From DASYVD01 sp050693035 (GTDB lineage Bacteria > Actinomycetota > UBA4738 > CALAEC01), in NCBI GenBank assembly GCA_050693035.1, contig JBOGWB010000054.1:1-41633 (forward strand): DNA of 41,633 bases, written 5' to 3'. The translations under genes and the position numbers were made by a program. Of this stretch, positions 13,606-22,036 are shown one piece after another; positions within the stretch are counted from its first letter, which is position 1, and every line of letters starts with the position of its first letter. The notes beneath the pieces were generated by a model. That model was not told the origin of the DNA. It saw nothing but the letters and a program-made list of their open reading frames with translations, and did no database searches.

Positions 13606-13758
13606 ATGGGCGAGAAAAAGAAGGAAGAGCCCCTCGATGCGTACCGGCGCGTTCGCAAGCCCGTCCCTCCACCGGGCCGAGTGATCCCCGACCGCCGGCG
13701 GAAGCTCCGAGAGAAGCGGGAGCGCCGCGAGGCGGAGGAGGAGCGGGAGGGGCGATGA
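13606..13758 (+). CDS. Small highly basic protein, first gene of the phosphoribosyltransferase operon
   Basis: This 50-residue protein begins MGEKKKEEPLDAYRRVRKPV and ends in an alternating Arg/Glu stretch. The first half has DAYRRVRKPVPPPGR, with a proline turn, and the second is probably a charged helix (DRRRKLREKRERREAEEERE). I recognise no function. Nucleic-acid binding is plausible from charge only. Its stop overlaps the ATG of the next gene by four bases (ATGA), so the two are coupled. No ribosome-binding site precedes it; see the -10-like element at 13592. Confidence 0.6.
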   Translation: MGEKKKEEPLDAYRRVRKPVPPPGRVIPDRRRKLREKRERREAEEEREGR

Positions 13759-14405
13759 TCTTCGTCGATCGCCAGCAGGCCGGTCGCCAACTGGCGGAGG
13801 CGCTGGCGGACCTGAAAGGCGAGGACGTCGTCGTGCTTGGGATCCCCCGTGGTGGTGTGGTCGTGGCGGCGGAGGTGGCCCGGGCTCACGGATGGCCCCT
13901 CGATCCCGTGATCCCCCGGAAGATCCGGGCCCCCGGGAACCCCGAGCTGGGGCTGGGGGCCATCGCGCCCGGTGTCCGCGTGCTGGACCACCGGATGCTC
14001 GAGATGCTCGGCGTGAGCGAGTCGTACCTGGAACGAGAGATCGCTGAGGAAGAGCAAGAGATCGAGCGCCGATCAGACGCGTACCGGCGGGGTCGCCCGG
14101 CGGTCGACGTCAAGGGAAAGGTGGCCGTGGTGGTGGACGACGGCATCGCCACCGGGGGAACGGCCACGGCGGCGGTGCGATGGGCGAAGGCGCAGGGCGC
14201 CAGCCAGGTGATCCTGGCCGTGCCGGTGGCGCCCGCCGAGGGCGTGCGGAACCTCTCTAACGAAACGGACGAAGTGGTCTGCCTGGAGACGCCCGAGCCC
14301 TTCTACGCGGTGGGCCAGTGGTACCAGGAGTTCCCTCAGACCTCCGACGAGGAGGTCGTGCAGCTCCTCGAGGAGGCGCGCTCCAGAGACAACGAGGGCG
14401 GATGA
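13755..14405 (+). CDS. Phosphoribosyltransferase family protein
   Basis: This 216-residue cytoplasmic protein contains the PRPP-binding motif VVVDDGIATGGTATAAV (about residues 121-137) and a first loop VLGIPRGGVVVAAEVARA. This identifies a type I phosphoribosyltransferase of the family often annotated as predicted phosphoribosyltransferase, seen with dienelactone-hydrolase-like proteins. Several hydrophobic/acidic segments follow (LEREIAEEEQEIERRSDAYR, EGVRNLSNETDEVVCLE). The substrate base is unknown. It overlaps both neighbours by four bases. Confidence 0.82.
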   Translation: MIFVDRQQAGRQLAEALADLKGEDVVVLGIPRGGVVVAAEVARAHGWPLDPVIPRKIRAPGNPELGLGAIAPGVRVLDHRMLEMLGVSESYLEREIAEEEQEIERRSDAYRRGRPAVDVKGKVAVVVDDGIATGGTATAAVRWAKAQGASQVILAVPVAPAEGVRNLSNETDEVVCLETPEPFYAVGQWYQEFPQTSDEEVVQLLEEARSRDNEGG

Positions 14406-14698
14406 AGGTCGTCACGATCCTCGAGCTCGTCGCGGCCGCCGTGTTGATCCTGGTCGGATTCTGGGTCGCTTACTGGTCGCTGAAGGAACAACCGGTCGAG
14501 GTCCGCTCGGCCAAGGAGCGGCTCCTGATGGCCGTGCACGAAGCGGCTCGGGCCGGTTTCTGGCTGGCGCTGGGGGCGTGGTTCCTCGGGCTCGCGCTGT
14601 TCGAGGAGCCCCAGTCATGGCGCTGGTTCATCATCGTCCCAATCGGCATGGCCGGCCTGCGCCTTGCCGCCCGCACCTTCCTCGGCATGAGCCGATAG
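14402..14698 (+). CDS. Small three-helix membrane protein
   Basis: This 98-residue protein has three predicted membrane helices (about residues 5-27, 48-68 and 73-93) and a short charged loop with KEQPVEVRSAKERLL after the first. The ATG overlaps the upstream stop (ATGA), so it is coupled to the phosphoribosyltransferase. No family is recognised. It ends 49 bases from the convergent pckA gene. Confidence 0.65.
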   Translation: MKVVTILELVAAAVLILVGFWVAYWSLKEQPVEVRSAKERLLMAVHEAARAGFWLALGAWFLGLALFEEPQSWRWFIIVPIGMAGLRLAARTFLGMSR

Positions 14699-14747
14699 AG
14701 CCCCCCTCATAAAATGATTGGCTAGCGCCAACCGCGTTAGACGGGCG

Positions 14748-16268
14748 TTACAGGACGGCTTTGACGATCTCGGGGTCGAGACCCAGGAAGCCCTCCAGGA
14801 ACACCTGGCGCTCGCCCTTCAGGCGCTCCACGAACTTCCGGTACTCGTCCATCCTTCCCTGGCGCTCGTACAGCCGCCGGGGCTGGATCAGCTCGGGGTC
14901 CTCGATGCCCGGAACCGACTCCGCGATCTGGTAGCCGAAGTCCTCGTCCTCGGTCCAGGAGATGGTTCCCTCGGCGATGGCCTCCACCACCGCCCCCGAG
15001 TGAGGGATCTTCACCTTCTTCGACCGTTCGTCATCCTCACGGCCGCCCACCCGTCCGGTGTTCATCAGGAACACCTCCATGGGATGGGTGTCCAGCAGCT
15101 CGAGGAACCGGTTTCCCTGCTGCTCGTGGAGGAGGGGGAAGAACGGGTTGGTCCCCGGCACACGGAGGAACTTGCCCTCCTCCGCCGCGCCGCCGGCAGA
15201 GGTCCCCGTGGTCTCGCCGAGCATGAAGTACGCGGCCGCCTGAGCCCGGTTGAGCTTGGCCACCGCCGGGATGATGTTCTCGTTCCAGTTCAGGATGAGG
15301 AGGTAGTCGACCTTCGACAGCTCCCGGGCGTCCTTCACGCGCGCGAGATCCTCGAGGCCGAACACCGCGCGTCCGTTCTGCGTGTAGGACGTCTCGAAGA
15401 AGTTCACGTTGCCGCTCTCGTCCTGGTACACGTTCTCGAGATACGTGGTCGGCTTGATCACGGCGTTGTAGATGTTGGGCTCGAAATCCGGGTCGAGCGA
15501 GAAGGTCTTGGCGAAGCAACCGTTCTCAGAGGCGTACACGCGGCCGTCCGCCATGAGGGCCACGAAGTCGTCCTGCACCGGCAGCGAGTTGTTCTGCGTG
15601 GTGAACGTGGTGGTGGTCTTCCCCGTACCCGACAGCCCGATGATGAGGAATACGCCCTCCTCGCCGTTCGCGGGAACGGACTTGCAGCCTGCGTGGAGAG
15701 CGAGCCCGCCGCGGTCGTAGACGATGGTGTTCCACATCCGCAGGCCGCCCTTCTTCGACTCCCCGAAGTAGTCGGAGTTCAGCACGCGGGTGACGCCATT
15801 CTCCAGATCGACGGCGATGATCCGGCTGTCCGGATAGCCGGGCGCCTCCAGATTCGGCGTGTAGATGACGTGGACCTCGGGGTCACCAGCGCCAGCGCGT
15901 GGGTAGTACAGCTTCTCCTGCATGCCGGCGATGTTGGCGTTCGCCTTCTCGATGGTGAGGCGGGCCGGCGTTCGGAATCGCTCGACGTTGCCGATGAATC
16001 CGTCGACCACGACCATCTCCTGCTCCCGGATGAACTCGTCCTGCATCCGGGCGATACGCTCGTACTCCTCCCGCGTGATGGCCTGCCCTGACGTGATGCC
16101 GGGGTCGTCGGTGACGACGTAGGTGCTCCCCGCGCTGCGGGAGGTCGCGCGGGTCTGCACGTTCACGTTGCCGAACTCCGTGATGCTGCAGTTCGGCATG
16201 TCCTCCGTGAACGCCCGTAGCTCCTCGGGCGAGGGGTTGTCGAAGACCTTCTTTGCCTGGATGGACAT
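14748..16268 (-). CDS. pckA: Phosphoenolpyruvate carboxykinase (ATP)
   Basis: This 506-residue cytoplasmic enzyme converts oxaloacetate and ATP to phosphoenolpyruvate, ADP and CO2 for gluconeogenesis. The ATP-type kinase motif is LIIGLSGTGKTTTTF (about residues 236-250), followed by DDFVALMADG, where the aspartates bind metal. N-terminal QTRATSRSAGSTYVV and C-terminal MLGETTGTSAGGAAEEGKF match the ATP-dependent rather than the GTP-dependent family. Actinobacteria often use the GTP form, so the ATP type is a lineage clue. The start at 16268 is 39 bases downstream of dodecin. Confidence 0.92.
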   Translation of the reverse strand: MSIQAKKVFDNPSPEELRAFTEDMPNCSITEFGNVNVQTRATSRSAGSTYVVTDDPGITSGQAITREEYERIARMQDEFIREQEMVVVDGFIGNVERFRTPARLTIEKANANIAGMQEKLYYPRAGAGDPEVHVIYTPNLEAPGYPDSRIIAVDLENGVTRVLNSDYFGESKKGGLRMWNTIVYDRGGLALHAGCKSVPANGEEGVFLIIGLSGTGKTTTTFTTQNNSLPVQDDFVALMADGRVYASENGCFAKTFSLDPDFEPNIYNAVIKPTTYLENVYQDESGNVNFFETSYTQNGRAVFGLEDLARVKDARELSKVDYLLILNWNENIIPAVAKLNRAQAAAYFMLGETTGTSAGGAAEEGKFLRVPGTNPFFPLLHEQQGNRFLELLDTHPMEVFLMNTGRVGGREDDERSKKVKIPHSGAVVEAIAEGTISWTEDEDFGYQIAESVPGIEDPELIQPRRLYERQGRMDEYRKFVERLKGERQVFLEGFLGLDPEIVKAVL

Positions 16269-16307
16269 GCATTACTCCGGCTCGGGAACGGATGACGATT
16301 CTACCGT

Positions 16308-16517
16308 CTACCGCTCCGATTCGACCGCGAAGTACAACCGGACGGTGGTCCGGTACCGAGTGATCTCGTTACCCTCGATCTCGGTGCCCGTGGAGAGCAC
16401 CTCGAGCTTGGTGATGCCCCGGATCGTCCTGGACGCCTCTCGAAGGGCCTCCCGGGCTGCATCGCCCCACGACTTGTCGGAAACGCCTTCGAGCTCGAGA
16501 GTATTGATGACAGGCAT
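16308..16517 (-). CDS. Dodecin
   Basis: This 69-residue protein starts MPVINTLELEGVSDKSWGDA, with AAREALREASRTIRGITKLEVLSTGTEIEG and a final strand RYRTTVRLYFAVES. This is the compact beta-alpha-beta-beta fold of dodecins. They assemble into 12-mer shells that store or buffer flavins such as FMN and riboflavin. GAGGAGG is well placed before the ATG. It lies upstream of pckA on the same strand, and both may share a transcript. Confidence 0.85.
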   Translation of the reverse strand: MPVINTLELEGVSDKSWGDAAREALREASRTIRGITKLEVLSTGTEIEGNEITRYRTTVRLYFAVESER

Positions 16518-16609
16518 GGGTGCCTCCTCTCCAGCGAGGGCCCGGGATCGGGCCCCGTTGCCACCGGGCCAGTGGATTATCGTTGACCGGACCTCTGGGG
16601 GAGAAATCG

Positions 16610-17611
16610 GTGATCTCCGAAGACGAGCTGGTGCGTGCGATCCGCAAGGTGCTCTCGGGCGAAGCGCCCGGTGTCGCCATCGGGATCGGAGACGACGCCG
16701 CCGTGGTCGATGCGGGCCGCCACCACACCATCCTCACCACGGACATGCTCATCGAAGGGATCCACTTCGATCGGACCTCGGCCTCGGCTCACGACGTCGG
16801 CCACAAGGCCCTGACGGTCAACGTCTCGGACGTCGCCGCGATGGGCGGGAGCCCACGGTTCGGGCTCGTCTCGATCGGGTTGCCGCCCGAGGTGGAAACC
16901 CCGTGGGTGATCGAGCTCTACGCGGGCATCCGGGAGGCCGCCGGCGAGTACGGCATGGCCATCGTCGGCGGGGACACCAACCGCGCCGGGAAGGTGGTGC
17001 TGTCGATCACCGTCGTGGGGGCGGTGGCCAAGGACGGCGCGGTGACCCGGAGCGGGGCCCGTCCCGGCGACCGGCTGGTGGTCACGGGAAGCCTCGGGGC
17101 CGCGGCTGGAGGCCTTCGGTTGGCCCAGGCCGACCCGCACGAGGTTCGCGAGGCCCTGGCCTCGGAGTGGGGCCGCAGGCTGGTCCAGGCGCACCTGCGC
17201 CCCGTGGCCCGGGTGGGCGAGGGCGAGACCCTCTCGTCGGCGGGGGCGACGGCGATGATCGACATCTCCGACGGGCTGGCGCTGGACCTCTCCCGAGTGT
17301 GTGCTGAGAGCGGCGTCGGAGCCACCCTCACGCTCGGGGAGATTCCCGTCGCCGACGGCCTGGAGGACCTGGCCAAGGCGCTGGAGGGCGCGCTCGATCC
17401 GCTGGACCTGGCCCTTCACGGTGGGGAGGACTACGAGTTGCTGGCGGCGCTTCCTCCCGAAGCCGTGGAGGAGGCGGCGGTCAAGCTTGCGGAGCGCTTC
17501 GGGACCGGGCTGTCCGTCGTTGGGACGGTCACGGAGGAAGGGGTGCGCGCTATCGCCGAGGACGGCACGGAGGGGCCCCTCGAACCGAAGGGGTGGGACC
17601 ATTTTGCCTGA
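16610..17611 (+). CDS. thiL: Thiamine-monophosphate kinase
   Basis: This 333-residue protein phosphorylates thiamine monophosphate to the cofactor thiamine pyrophosphate. Family segments are AIGIGDDAAVVDAG, TTDMLIEGIHFDR, NVSDVAAMGGSPRFGLVSIG, VGGDTNRAGKVVLSI, DISDGLALDLSRVC and LHGGEDYELL. The catalytic aspartates of the GDDA and DISDG motifs are all present. GTG 16610 is chosen because GGGGGAG lies about seven bases before it. The stop overlaps the start of the kinase that follows by eight bases. Confidence 0.92.
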   Translation: MISEDELVRAIRKVLSGEAPGVAIGIGDDAAVVDAGRHHTILTTDMLIEGIHFDRTSASAHDVGHKALTVNVSDVAAMGGSPRFGLVSIGLPPEVETPWVIELYAGIREAAGEYGMAIVGGDTNRAGKVVLSITVVGAVAKDGAVTRSGARPGDRLVVTGSLGAAAGGLRLAQADPHEVREALASEWGRRLVQAHLRPVARVGEGETLSSAGATAMIDISDGLALDLSRVCAESGVGATLTLGEIPVADGLEDLAKALEGALDPLDLALHGGEDYELLAALPPEAVEEAAVKLAERFGTGLSVVGTVTEEGVRAIAEDGTEGPLEPKGWDHFA

Positions 17612-18428
17612 GGCTCCGAACACGGACCGCCCTCCCATCCCACGGGCCCTGACGATCGCCGGGTCAGACTCCGGCGGCGGGGCCGGGATCCAGGCGGATC
17701 TAAAAGTGTTCCAGGCCCTCGGCGTGTGGGGTATGTCGGCGCTCACCGCCGTCACGGTGCAGAACACCAAGGGGGTGTCGGGGTTCGAGGAGCTGTCTCC
17801 CGAGACCGTTGGGGGACAGATCCGAGCCGTGGTCACCGACATCGGCGTCGATGCCGCGAAGACGGGAATGCTGGCCTCCGCCTCCATCATCGAGGCGGTG
17901 GCGGAGGCGGTGCGGGAAACGGGGGTGACGAACCTCGTCGTAGATCCGGTCTTCGTGTCGAAGCACGGCCATCCGCTCCTGCGGGAAGATGCCCTGGATG
18001 CCCTCCGCACGCGGATCATCCCCCTGGCCACACTGGTGACCCCCAACCTGCCCGAAGCCGCCGGGCTCGCCGGCTTCGAGGTTCGAACGCTCCAGGACAT
18101 GGAGCGGGCGGGACGGGCCATCCTCGAACTGGGCGCACGGGCCGTCCTGGTGAAGGGGGGACACCTCGAGGGCGACGATGCCACCGATCTGCTGGTGACG
18201 ACGGAGGGAGTGCTGCCGGTATCCGCCGAGCGGATCGACACCCCCCACACCCACGGGACGGGATGCGTGCTGTCGGCCGCGATCGCCGCTCACCTGGCCC
18301 GTGGCGAGGAGCTCCCCGGGGCTGTGGCGAAAGGGAAGACGTTCGTCACCGAGTCCATCCGGGCCAGCCTGGAGATCGGACAAGGGATCGGACCGGTGAA
18401 CCCTTCGTGGGGACTGAAGACGAGCTAG
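17604..18428 (+). CDS. thiD: Hydroxymethylpyrimidine/phosphomethylpyrimidine kinase
   Basis: This 274-residue ribokinase-fold enzyme makes HMP diphosphate for thiamine synthesis. It begins PRALTIAGSDSGGGAGIQAD, with GVWGMSALTAVTVQNTKGV, DAAKTGMLAS and TPNLPEAAGLAG, and ends with the active-site THGTGCVLSAAIAAHLARG, where the anion-hole cysteine is present. TTG 17604 is the likely start. It overlaps thiL by eight bases. The pair forms a thiamine operon with no TPP riboswitch visible upstream. The stop shares the palindromic CTAG at 18425-18428 with a convergent small gene. Confidence 0.92.
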   Translation: MPEAPNTDRPPIPRALTIAGSDSGGGAGIQADLKVFQALGVWGMSALTAVTVQNTKGVSGFEELSPETVGGQIRAVVTDIGVDAAKTGMLASASIIEAVAEAVRETGVTNLVVDPVFVSKHGHPLLREDALDALRTRIIPLATLVTPNLPEAAGLAGFEVRTLQDMERAGRAILELGARAVLVKGGHLEGDDATDLLVTTEGVLPVSAERIDTPHTHGTGCVLSAAIAAHLARGEELPGAVAKGKTFVTESIRASLEIGQGIGPVNPSWGLKTS

Positions 18429-18589
18429 CGGGCGGGGGGCTTCGGGAAGGTGGTCCCGGTGACCCGCCGGACCAGCTTCTGGCGCTGCTTCGCGCGGCGG
18501 GTCTCCGCGGAATCGGGCGCAGGCAGGCGGAGATCCAGGATCTCGCTCCAGAACTGCCGGGCCACTCCGTTCGCCATGTTCCGTATCAT
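18425..18589 (-). CDS. Small basic protein, unknown
   Basis: This 54-residue protein starts MIRNMANGVARQFWSEILDL and ends TGTTFPKPPAR. The middle is rich in Arg, Lys and Gln (ETRRAKQRQKLVRRV), so the molecule is strongly basic. A GGGGGGAAGG stretch precedes the ATG. Its stop uses the same CTAG palindrome as the thiD stop on the other strand. No function is known to me; the reading frame looks coding because it is well composed and has a ribosome-binding site. Confidence 0.5.
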   Translation of the reverse strand: MIRNMANGVARQFWSEILDLRLPAPDSAETRRAKQRQKLVRRVTGTTFPKPPAR

Positions 18590-18684
18590 CGGTAGCCTTC
18601 CCCCCGCCTTGAGGAGGTTCCCGGTAGTTTGACGCGAGGCACCGACGCGAGGTTTCAGGAAGCGTAAACAGAGACGTACGAGGC

Positions 18685-18876
18685 TTATACGGCTCTTTGG
18701 ACCTTGCCGGCCTTCAGGCACTTGGCGCAGACGTGGAGCCGGCGAGGCGCGCCGTTCACGATGGCCCGAACCCGCTGGATGTTGGGCTGCCACCGCCGGT
18801 TCGACCGGCGGTGGGAGTGGCTGACCTGCATCCCGAACCCGGGCTTGCGGCCGCAGATATCGCACACGGCTGCCAT
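18685..18876 (-). CDS. rpmB: 50S ribosomal protein L28
   Basis: This 63-residue protein matches L28: MAAVCDICGRKPGFGMQVSH, SHRRSNRRWQPNIQRVRAI and LHVCAKCLKAGKVQRAV. The two CxxC pairs (CDIC and CAKC) form a zinc ribbon, so this is the cysteine-containing form of the protein. It binds 23S rRNA near the peptidyl-tRNA exit. In actinobacteria rpmB often lies near recG, as here. Confidence 0.95.
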   Translation of the reverse strand: MAAVCDICGRKPGFGMQVSHSHRRSNRRWQPNIQRVRAIVNGAPRRLHVCAKCLKAGKVQRAV

Positions 18877-18905
18877 CGCCCGGCGATGGTAGCAGACGAT
18901 CGGGG

Positions 18906-19739
18906 CTATCCCGGGACCCGCACGCCTCGCTCCCTGAAGCGCCGGAGGATCCGCTTCCGGAGCTCTCTCTCCAGGTCGGCCTTCTTCCCCGGACGGGTCT
19001 CCGCAACGACTCGCATGGTGATCTGGGAGTTCCCCACCTGCTCCGGGCCCAGGACGGTGGGTCCCGCGAACAGGAGCGAGTCCAACTCCTCGTCCTTGTG
19101 GAGCTCCTCGAAGAGCTCGTCGAGGATCTCCCGGACCCGGTCGAGATCCTCTCCGGAGGCCACGTTGATGTCCACGATGGCGCGGGACCATCCCTTCGAC
19201 TTGTTCCCCAGGAACTGGATGTTGCCGTTGGGGACCACGAACAGTGTCCCGTCGAAGGCTCGCAGGGCGGTGGTCCTCATGTTGAGGTCCTCCACCTTCC
19301 CCGCCACGAGCTGGCCCGCCGCGTTGATGTCGATCACGTCTCCCACGCCGAACTGGTTCTCCAGCAGGATGAAGAACCCGGACAGGAAGTCGCGCACCAG
19401 GCTCTGGGCCCCGAACCCCAGGGCCACCCCGATGATCCCGGCTCCGGCGATCAACGGGCCGAGGGAGATCCCGAACTCGCCCAGCAGGAGCAGGAGGGTG
19501 ACCGTCCACACCACCACTCGGAGGGCGTAGGAGAGGGCCTGGGTGAGTGTGTACGAGCGCCGGAGGTCGTACTCCTGAGTCTGGCTGTCCACGCCCTCGA
19601 GCTTCCGCTGCATCCGGCGGACCAGAAGCCGGGCGATCCACAGCAGCAGGATCGCCACGGCCAGGATCACCAGGATGCTGGGACCGCTGTCGAGCAGCCA
19701 GTCCCGCGAGAAGATAGGGGGGTTCGGATTCCGCTCCAT
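18906..19739 (-). CDS. MscS-family mechanosensitive channel
   Basis: This 277-residue protein has one helix at about residues 22-40 and two helices at about 67-105, the last holding the pore segment. The MscS core follows: AGIIGVALGFGAQSLVRDFLSG (TM3, with the Gly/Ala packing motif), then the beta-domain ENQFGVGDVIDINAAGQLVAG and VVPNGNIQFLGNKSKG, and an alpha/beta C-terminus. It releases solutes on hypo-osmotic shock. The ATG overlaps the stop of the SpoIID gene by one base (TGATG), so the two are coupled. Confidence 0.9.
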   Translation of the reverse strand: MERNPNPPIFSRDWLLDSGPSILVILAVAILLLWIARLLVRRMQRKLEGVDSQTQEYDLRRSYTLTQALSYALRVVVWTVTLLLLLGEFGISLGPLIAGAGIIGVALGFGAQSLVRDFLSGFFILLENQFGVGDVIDINAAGQLVAGKVEDLNMRTTALRAFDGTLFVVPNGNIQFLGNKSKGWSRAIVDINVASGEDLDRVREILDELFEELHKDEELDSLLFAGPTVLGPEQVGNSQITMRVVAETRPGKKADLERELRKRILRRFRERGVRVPG

Positions 19740-21472
19740 CACGTCCTCCGACTCCGATGTAATCCCTTCCGGCGGCGCATCGTCAAAACGAGCAGCCCCA
19801 GCAGGAGTAGTGCGGAGGCCCCCAGGACGGCCAGTGTCGGGCCCAGGTTCCTTGTCCCGGCGGCCGGGGAAGCCGCCTCGGGGGCCCCGGCGGTCGGCGA
19901 CGGGGAGGGCGAGGGAGAAGCGATGGCCGAGCCCCCCCGCACCCGCACCGGTTTGGCCCCGGTACGCACGACGTCGACGCCGTCGTCCGCGGCGGCCCGG
20001 ACCAGGTAGCGGCCATTCGGGATCTCGGGAACGACGGCCGCCACGGAGATCTCCCCCTGGACCTGGGGTTGCCACTCCGTGGACTGGACGACCTCGCCTC
20101 CGCTCACGAACTCCAGCCGCACGTTGGCGCTCCTCGACAGCCTGAGTGAAGCGGTGAAGGGCTCGCCGGCGCGAGCCCGTCGCCTGGCGGGCCGGAAGAC
20201 GGTGGCCTGGAGCTGTGCGGGCGGGGGCGATCCGTGCCGCAGGCGAAGGCGGCCGTCGCCGGTGACGGCCCACGGTTCGTCAGGCACCCGCCGGCGCCAC
20301 CGGACCTTCGCGTCTCCCTCCGGAACCACGGTCACCGACCGGAGGTCATCGGCGACGAGGACCCGGATGCGACGGGGAACGTCCACCCGACGCGGTCGCA
20401 GCCCCCCGTAGTAGGCGGCCAGGATCTGTTTGTAGGTGAGCCCGCGCTCCGCCTTCCCGAACGCTCCCCACTGGACCATGCCGACGCCGTGTCCCCAGCC
20501 GCGTCCCTCGAGCACCAGGGATCGGTCCTGCTGACGAGCGCGGTACCAGATCGAGGGAACGGTCTGGGGAAGACGGTAGCCGTCGGCTTCGGAGGTCGGG
20601 TAGGACTCCGGCTCCAGGCATCGGGGCCAGAAGTTCAGCGCGTCGCGAAGGGCGTCGCGGTCGAGCGAGACGGTCCGTCCGCCGCCCCGGATGCGGATCT
20701 CTCCTCCGTCGAAGACCACCTTCCGGATCCGTCCTCCGGGCCACACGTCGGCGAGGTCGAGGAACCGCGCGAGATCGTCGAAGGGCATCACCAGTCGCCA
20801 TCGCGAGAGCGGCGAGGCGCCGTCGTCCCGCTCCCGGATCCCTCGGAGGTACGGGACCGGACCGCCCCCGAACACCCGCTCGTTCCCGAAGGTCCGTCCG
20901 TTGGACGTGGAGAAGTAGAGCGTCTCCGCCGGCCGGCCTTGGTACACCAGGACCTGCCCGGCCGTCTGTTCCACGGCCCGGACCCACCGCTCCCCCCACG
21001 GGCCGGCCTCCACGCCCATCCCCGTGTACACCTGGCACGCGGTCGTGGCGCACAGGTCGTAGCGGAGGGCCCTCGCTTCGTCGGAGGGGCGACTCAGGCG
21101 GACCATGGCGTAGCTGCGAGCCGCCACCACCTGGGCCTTGAGAGCCTCCAGGTGCCATCGGCGGGGGACCTCGGCGATCCCCTTCAGGTAGTCCTCGAAG
21201 GGAAGCTCGCCGATCACCAACAGCGATCCGTCCGACGCCCTGCCGACCTCGATCGTTCCTCGGAACCGCGAATGGAGCACGGGCTGCTGGGAATCCCTGC
21301 AGACTGACTGCGCCGCCGGATAGGTCCCTTGGACCAGGAGCGAGCCGTCCGCCGGAGCGGTGAACCGAACCCGGCGGGGCTGCTGCGCTACCGCCGCGGA
21401 GTCGTCCCCCAGCGGGGACCCCACCATCAGCAGGGAAGCGGCCAGGACGGCAGCGACGGGGCGGGCGCGCAT
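19739..21472 (-). CDS. SpoIID/LytB-domain cell-wall protein
   Basis: From ATG 21472 the protein has 577 residues. It has a signal peptide (about 1-25), a SpoIID/LytB domain (about 35-350) and a tail with a predicted helix LGPTLAVLGASALLLLGLLVL followed by basic residues. Family segments include GELPFEDYLKGIAEVPRRW, LKAQVVAARSYAMVR, TACQVYTGMG, LYFSTSNGRTFGNERVFGGG and GWGHGVGMVQWGAFGKAERG. SpoIID proteins are peptidoglycan-stripping lytic enzymes, found in many non-sporulating actinobacteria as wall proteins. A Pro/Ser-rich linker precedes the helix. TTG 21481 is an alternative start. It overlaps the mscS gene by one base. Confidence 0.85.
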   Translation of the reverse strand: MRARPVAAVLAASLLMVGSPLGDDSAAVAQQPRRVRFTAPADGSLLVQGTYPAAQSVCRDSQQPVLHSRFRGTIEVGRASDGSLLVIGELPFEDYLKGIAEVPRRWHLEALKAQVVAARSYAMVRLSRPSDEARALRYDLCATTACQVYTGMGVEAGPWGERWVRAVEQTAGQVLVYQGRPAETLYFSTSNGRTFGNERVFGGGPVPYLRGIRERDDGASPLSRWRLVMPFDDLARFLDLADVWPGGRIRKVVFDGGEIRIRGGGRTVSLDRDALRDALNFWPRCLEPESYPTSEADGYRLPQTVPSIWYRARQQDRSLVLEGRGWGHGVGMVQWGAFGKAERGLTYKQILAAYYGGLRPRRVDVPRRIRVLVADDLRSVTVVPEGDAKVRWRRRVPDEPWAVTGDGRLRLRHGSPPPAQLQATVFRPARRRARAGEPFTASLRLSRSANVRLEFVSGGEVVQSTEWQPQVQGEISVAAVVPEIPNGRYLVRAAADDGVDVVRTGAKPVRVRGGSAIASPSPSPSPTAGAPEAASPAAGTRNLGPTLAVLGASALLLLGLLVLTMRRRKGLHRSRRT

Positions 21473-21485
21473 CGAGGACAACCTA

Positions 21486-22007
21486 TCAGCGGATCACTTC
21501 CCTGATCTCCTGCCGGAGCATCTCCTCGGTGACGGCTCCCTCCCAGTCGAACACCAGATTTCCTTGGCGGTCGTAGACGATCGTGACCGGCTGTCCGAGA
21601 TAGCCGAGCCCGTCGCGGATCGCCCCATCGGGATCGAACACGCTCGGGTAGGGCCAGTCGAACTCCAGGATGAATCTCCGGGCGTCTTCCCGGTTGTCGA
21701 GGATGTCCACCCCGAGGAACTGCACCTCCCCATCGAACTCTCGGGCCACCTTCGCCAAGCCGGGGCCCTCGACCCGGCACGGCGGGCACCAGGCCGCCCA
21801 GATGTTCACCACGACCGGGGTCCCGCGGAGCTGCTTGAGCAGAGCCTGGAATGCGGGAAGGTCGAACGCCGGAAGGGCCAGCCGGTCTCCGGGGAGCAGT
21901 CGCACGACCGGCTCCCCCCGCCGAGCACCGATCCGCCCCGCGGGCCGCTCGGCACAGCCGGCGAGCACCAACGAGGCGGCGATCGCGACGCCGAGCCAGC
22001 GTCTCAT
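21486..22007 (-). CDS. Thioredoxin-like lipoprotein (TlpA/ResA type)
   Basis: This 173-residue protein has a lipoprotein signal with lipobox LAGC (Cys at about residue 18). The mature part is a thioredoxin fold with VVVNIWAAWCPPCRVEGPGL, whose CPPC is the redox motif, followed by QFLGVDILDN and QPVTIVYDRQGNLVFDW, which holds the cis-proline. It probably reduces exported disulfides, for instance in cytochrome c maturation, from the outer face of the membrane. It lies on the same strand as the SpoIID gene with a 13-base gap. Confidence 0.85.
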   Translation of the reverse strand: MRRWLGVAIAASLVLAGCAERPAGRIGARRGEPVVRLLPGDRLALPAFDLPAFQALLKQLRGTPVVVNIWAAWCPPCRVEGPGLAKVAREFDGEVQFLGVDILDNREDARRFILEFDWPYPSVFDPDGAIRDGLGYLGQPVTIVYDRQGNLVFDWEGAVTEEMLRQEIREVIR

Positions 22008-22036
22008 GTGTCCGGTGTACCATCCCCCCCGAGTTC

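Noticed and set aside
14716..14729. Short inverted repeat TTGGC/GCCAA between the small membrane gene and pckA.
   Set aside because: The stem is only five base pairs and no T-tract follows, so it is not convincing as a terminator.
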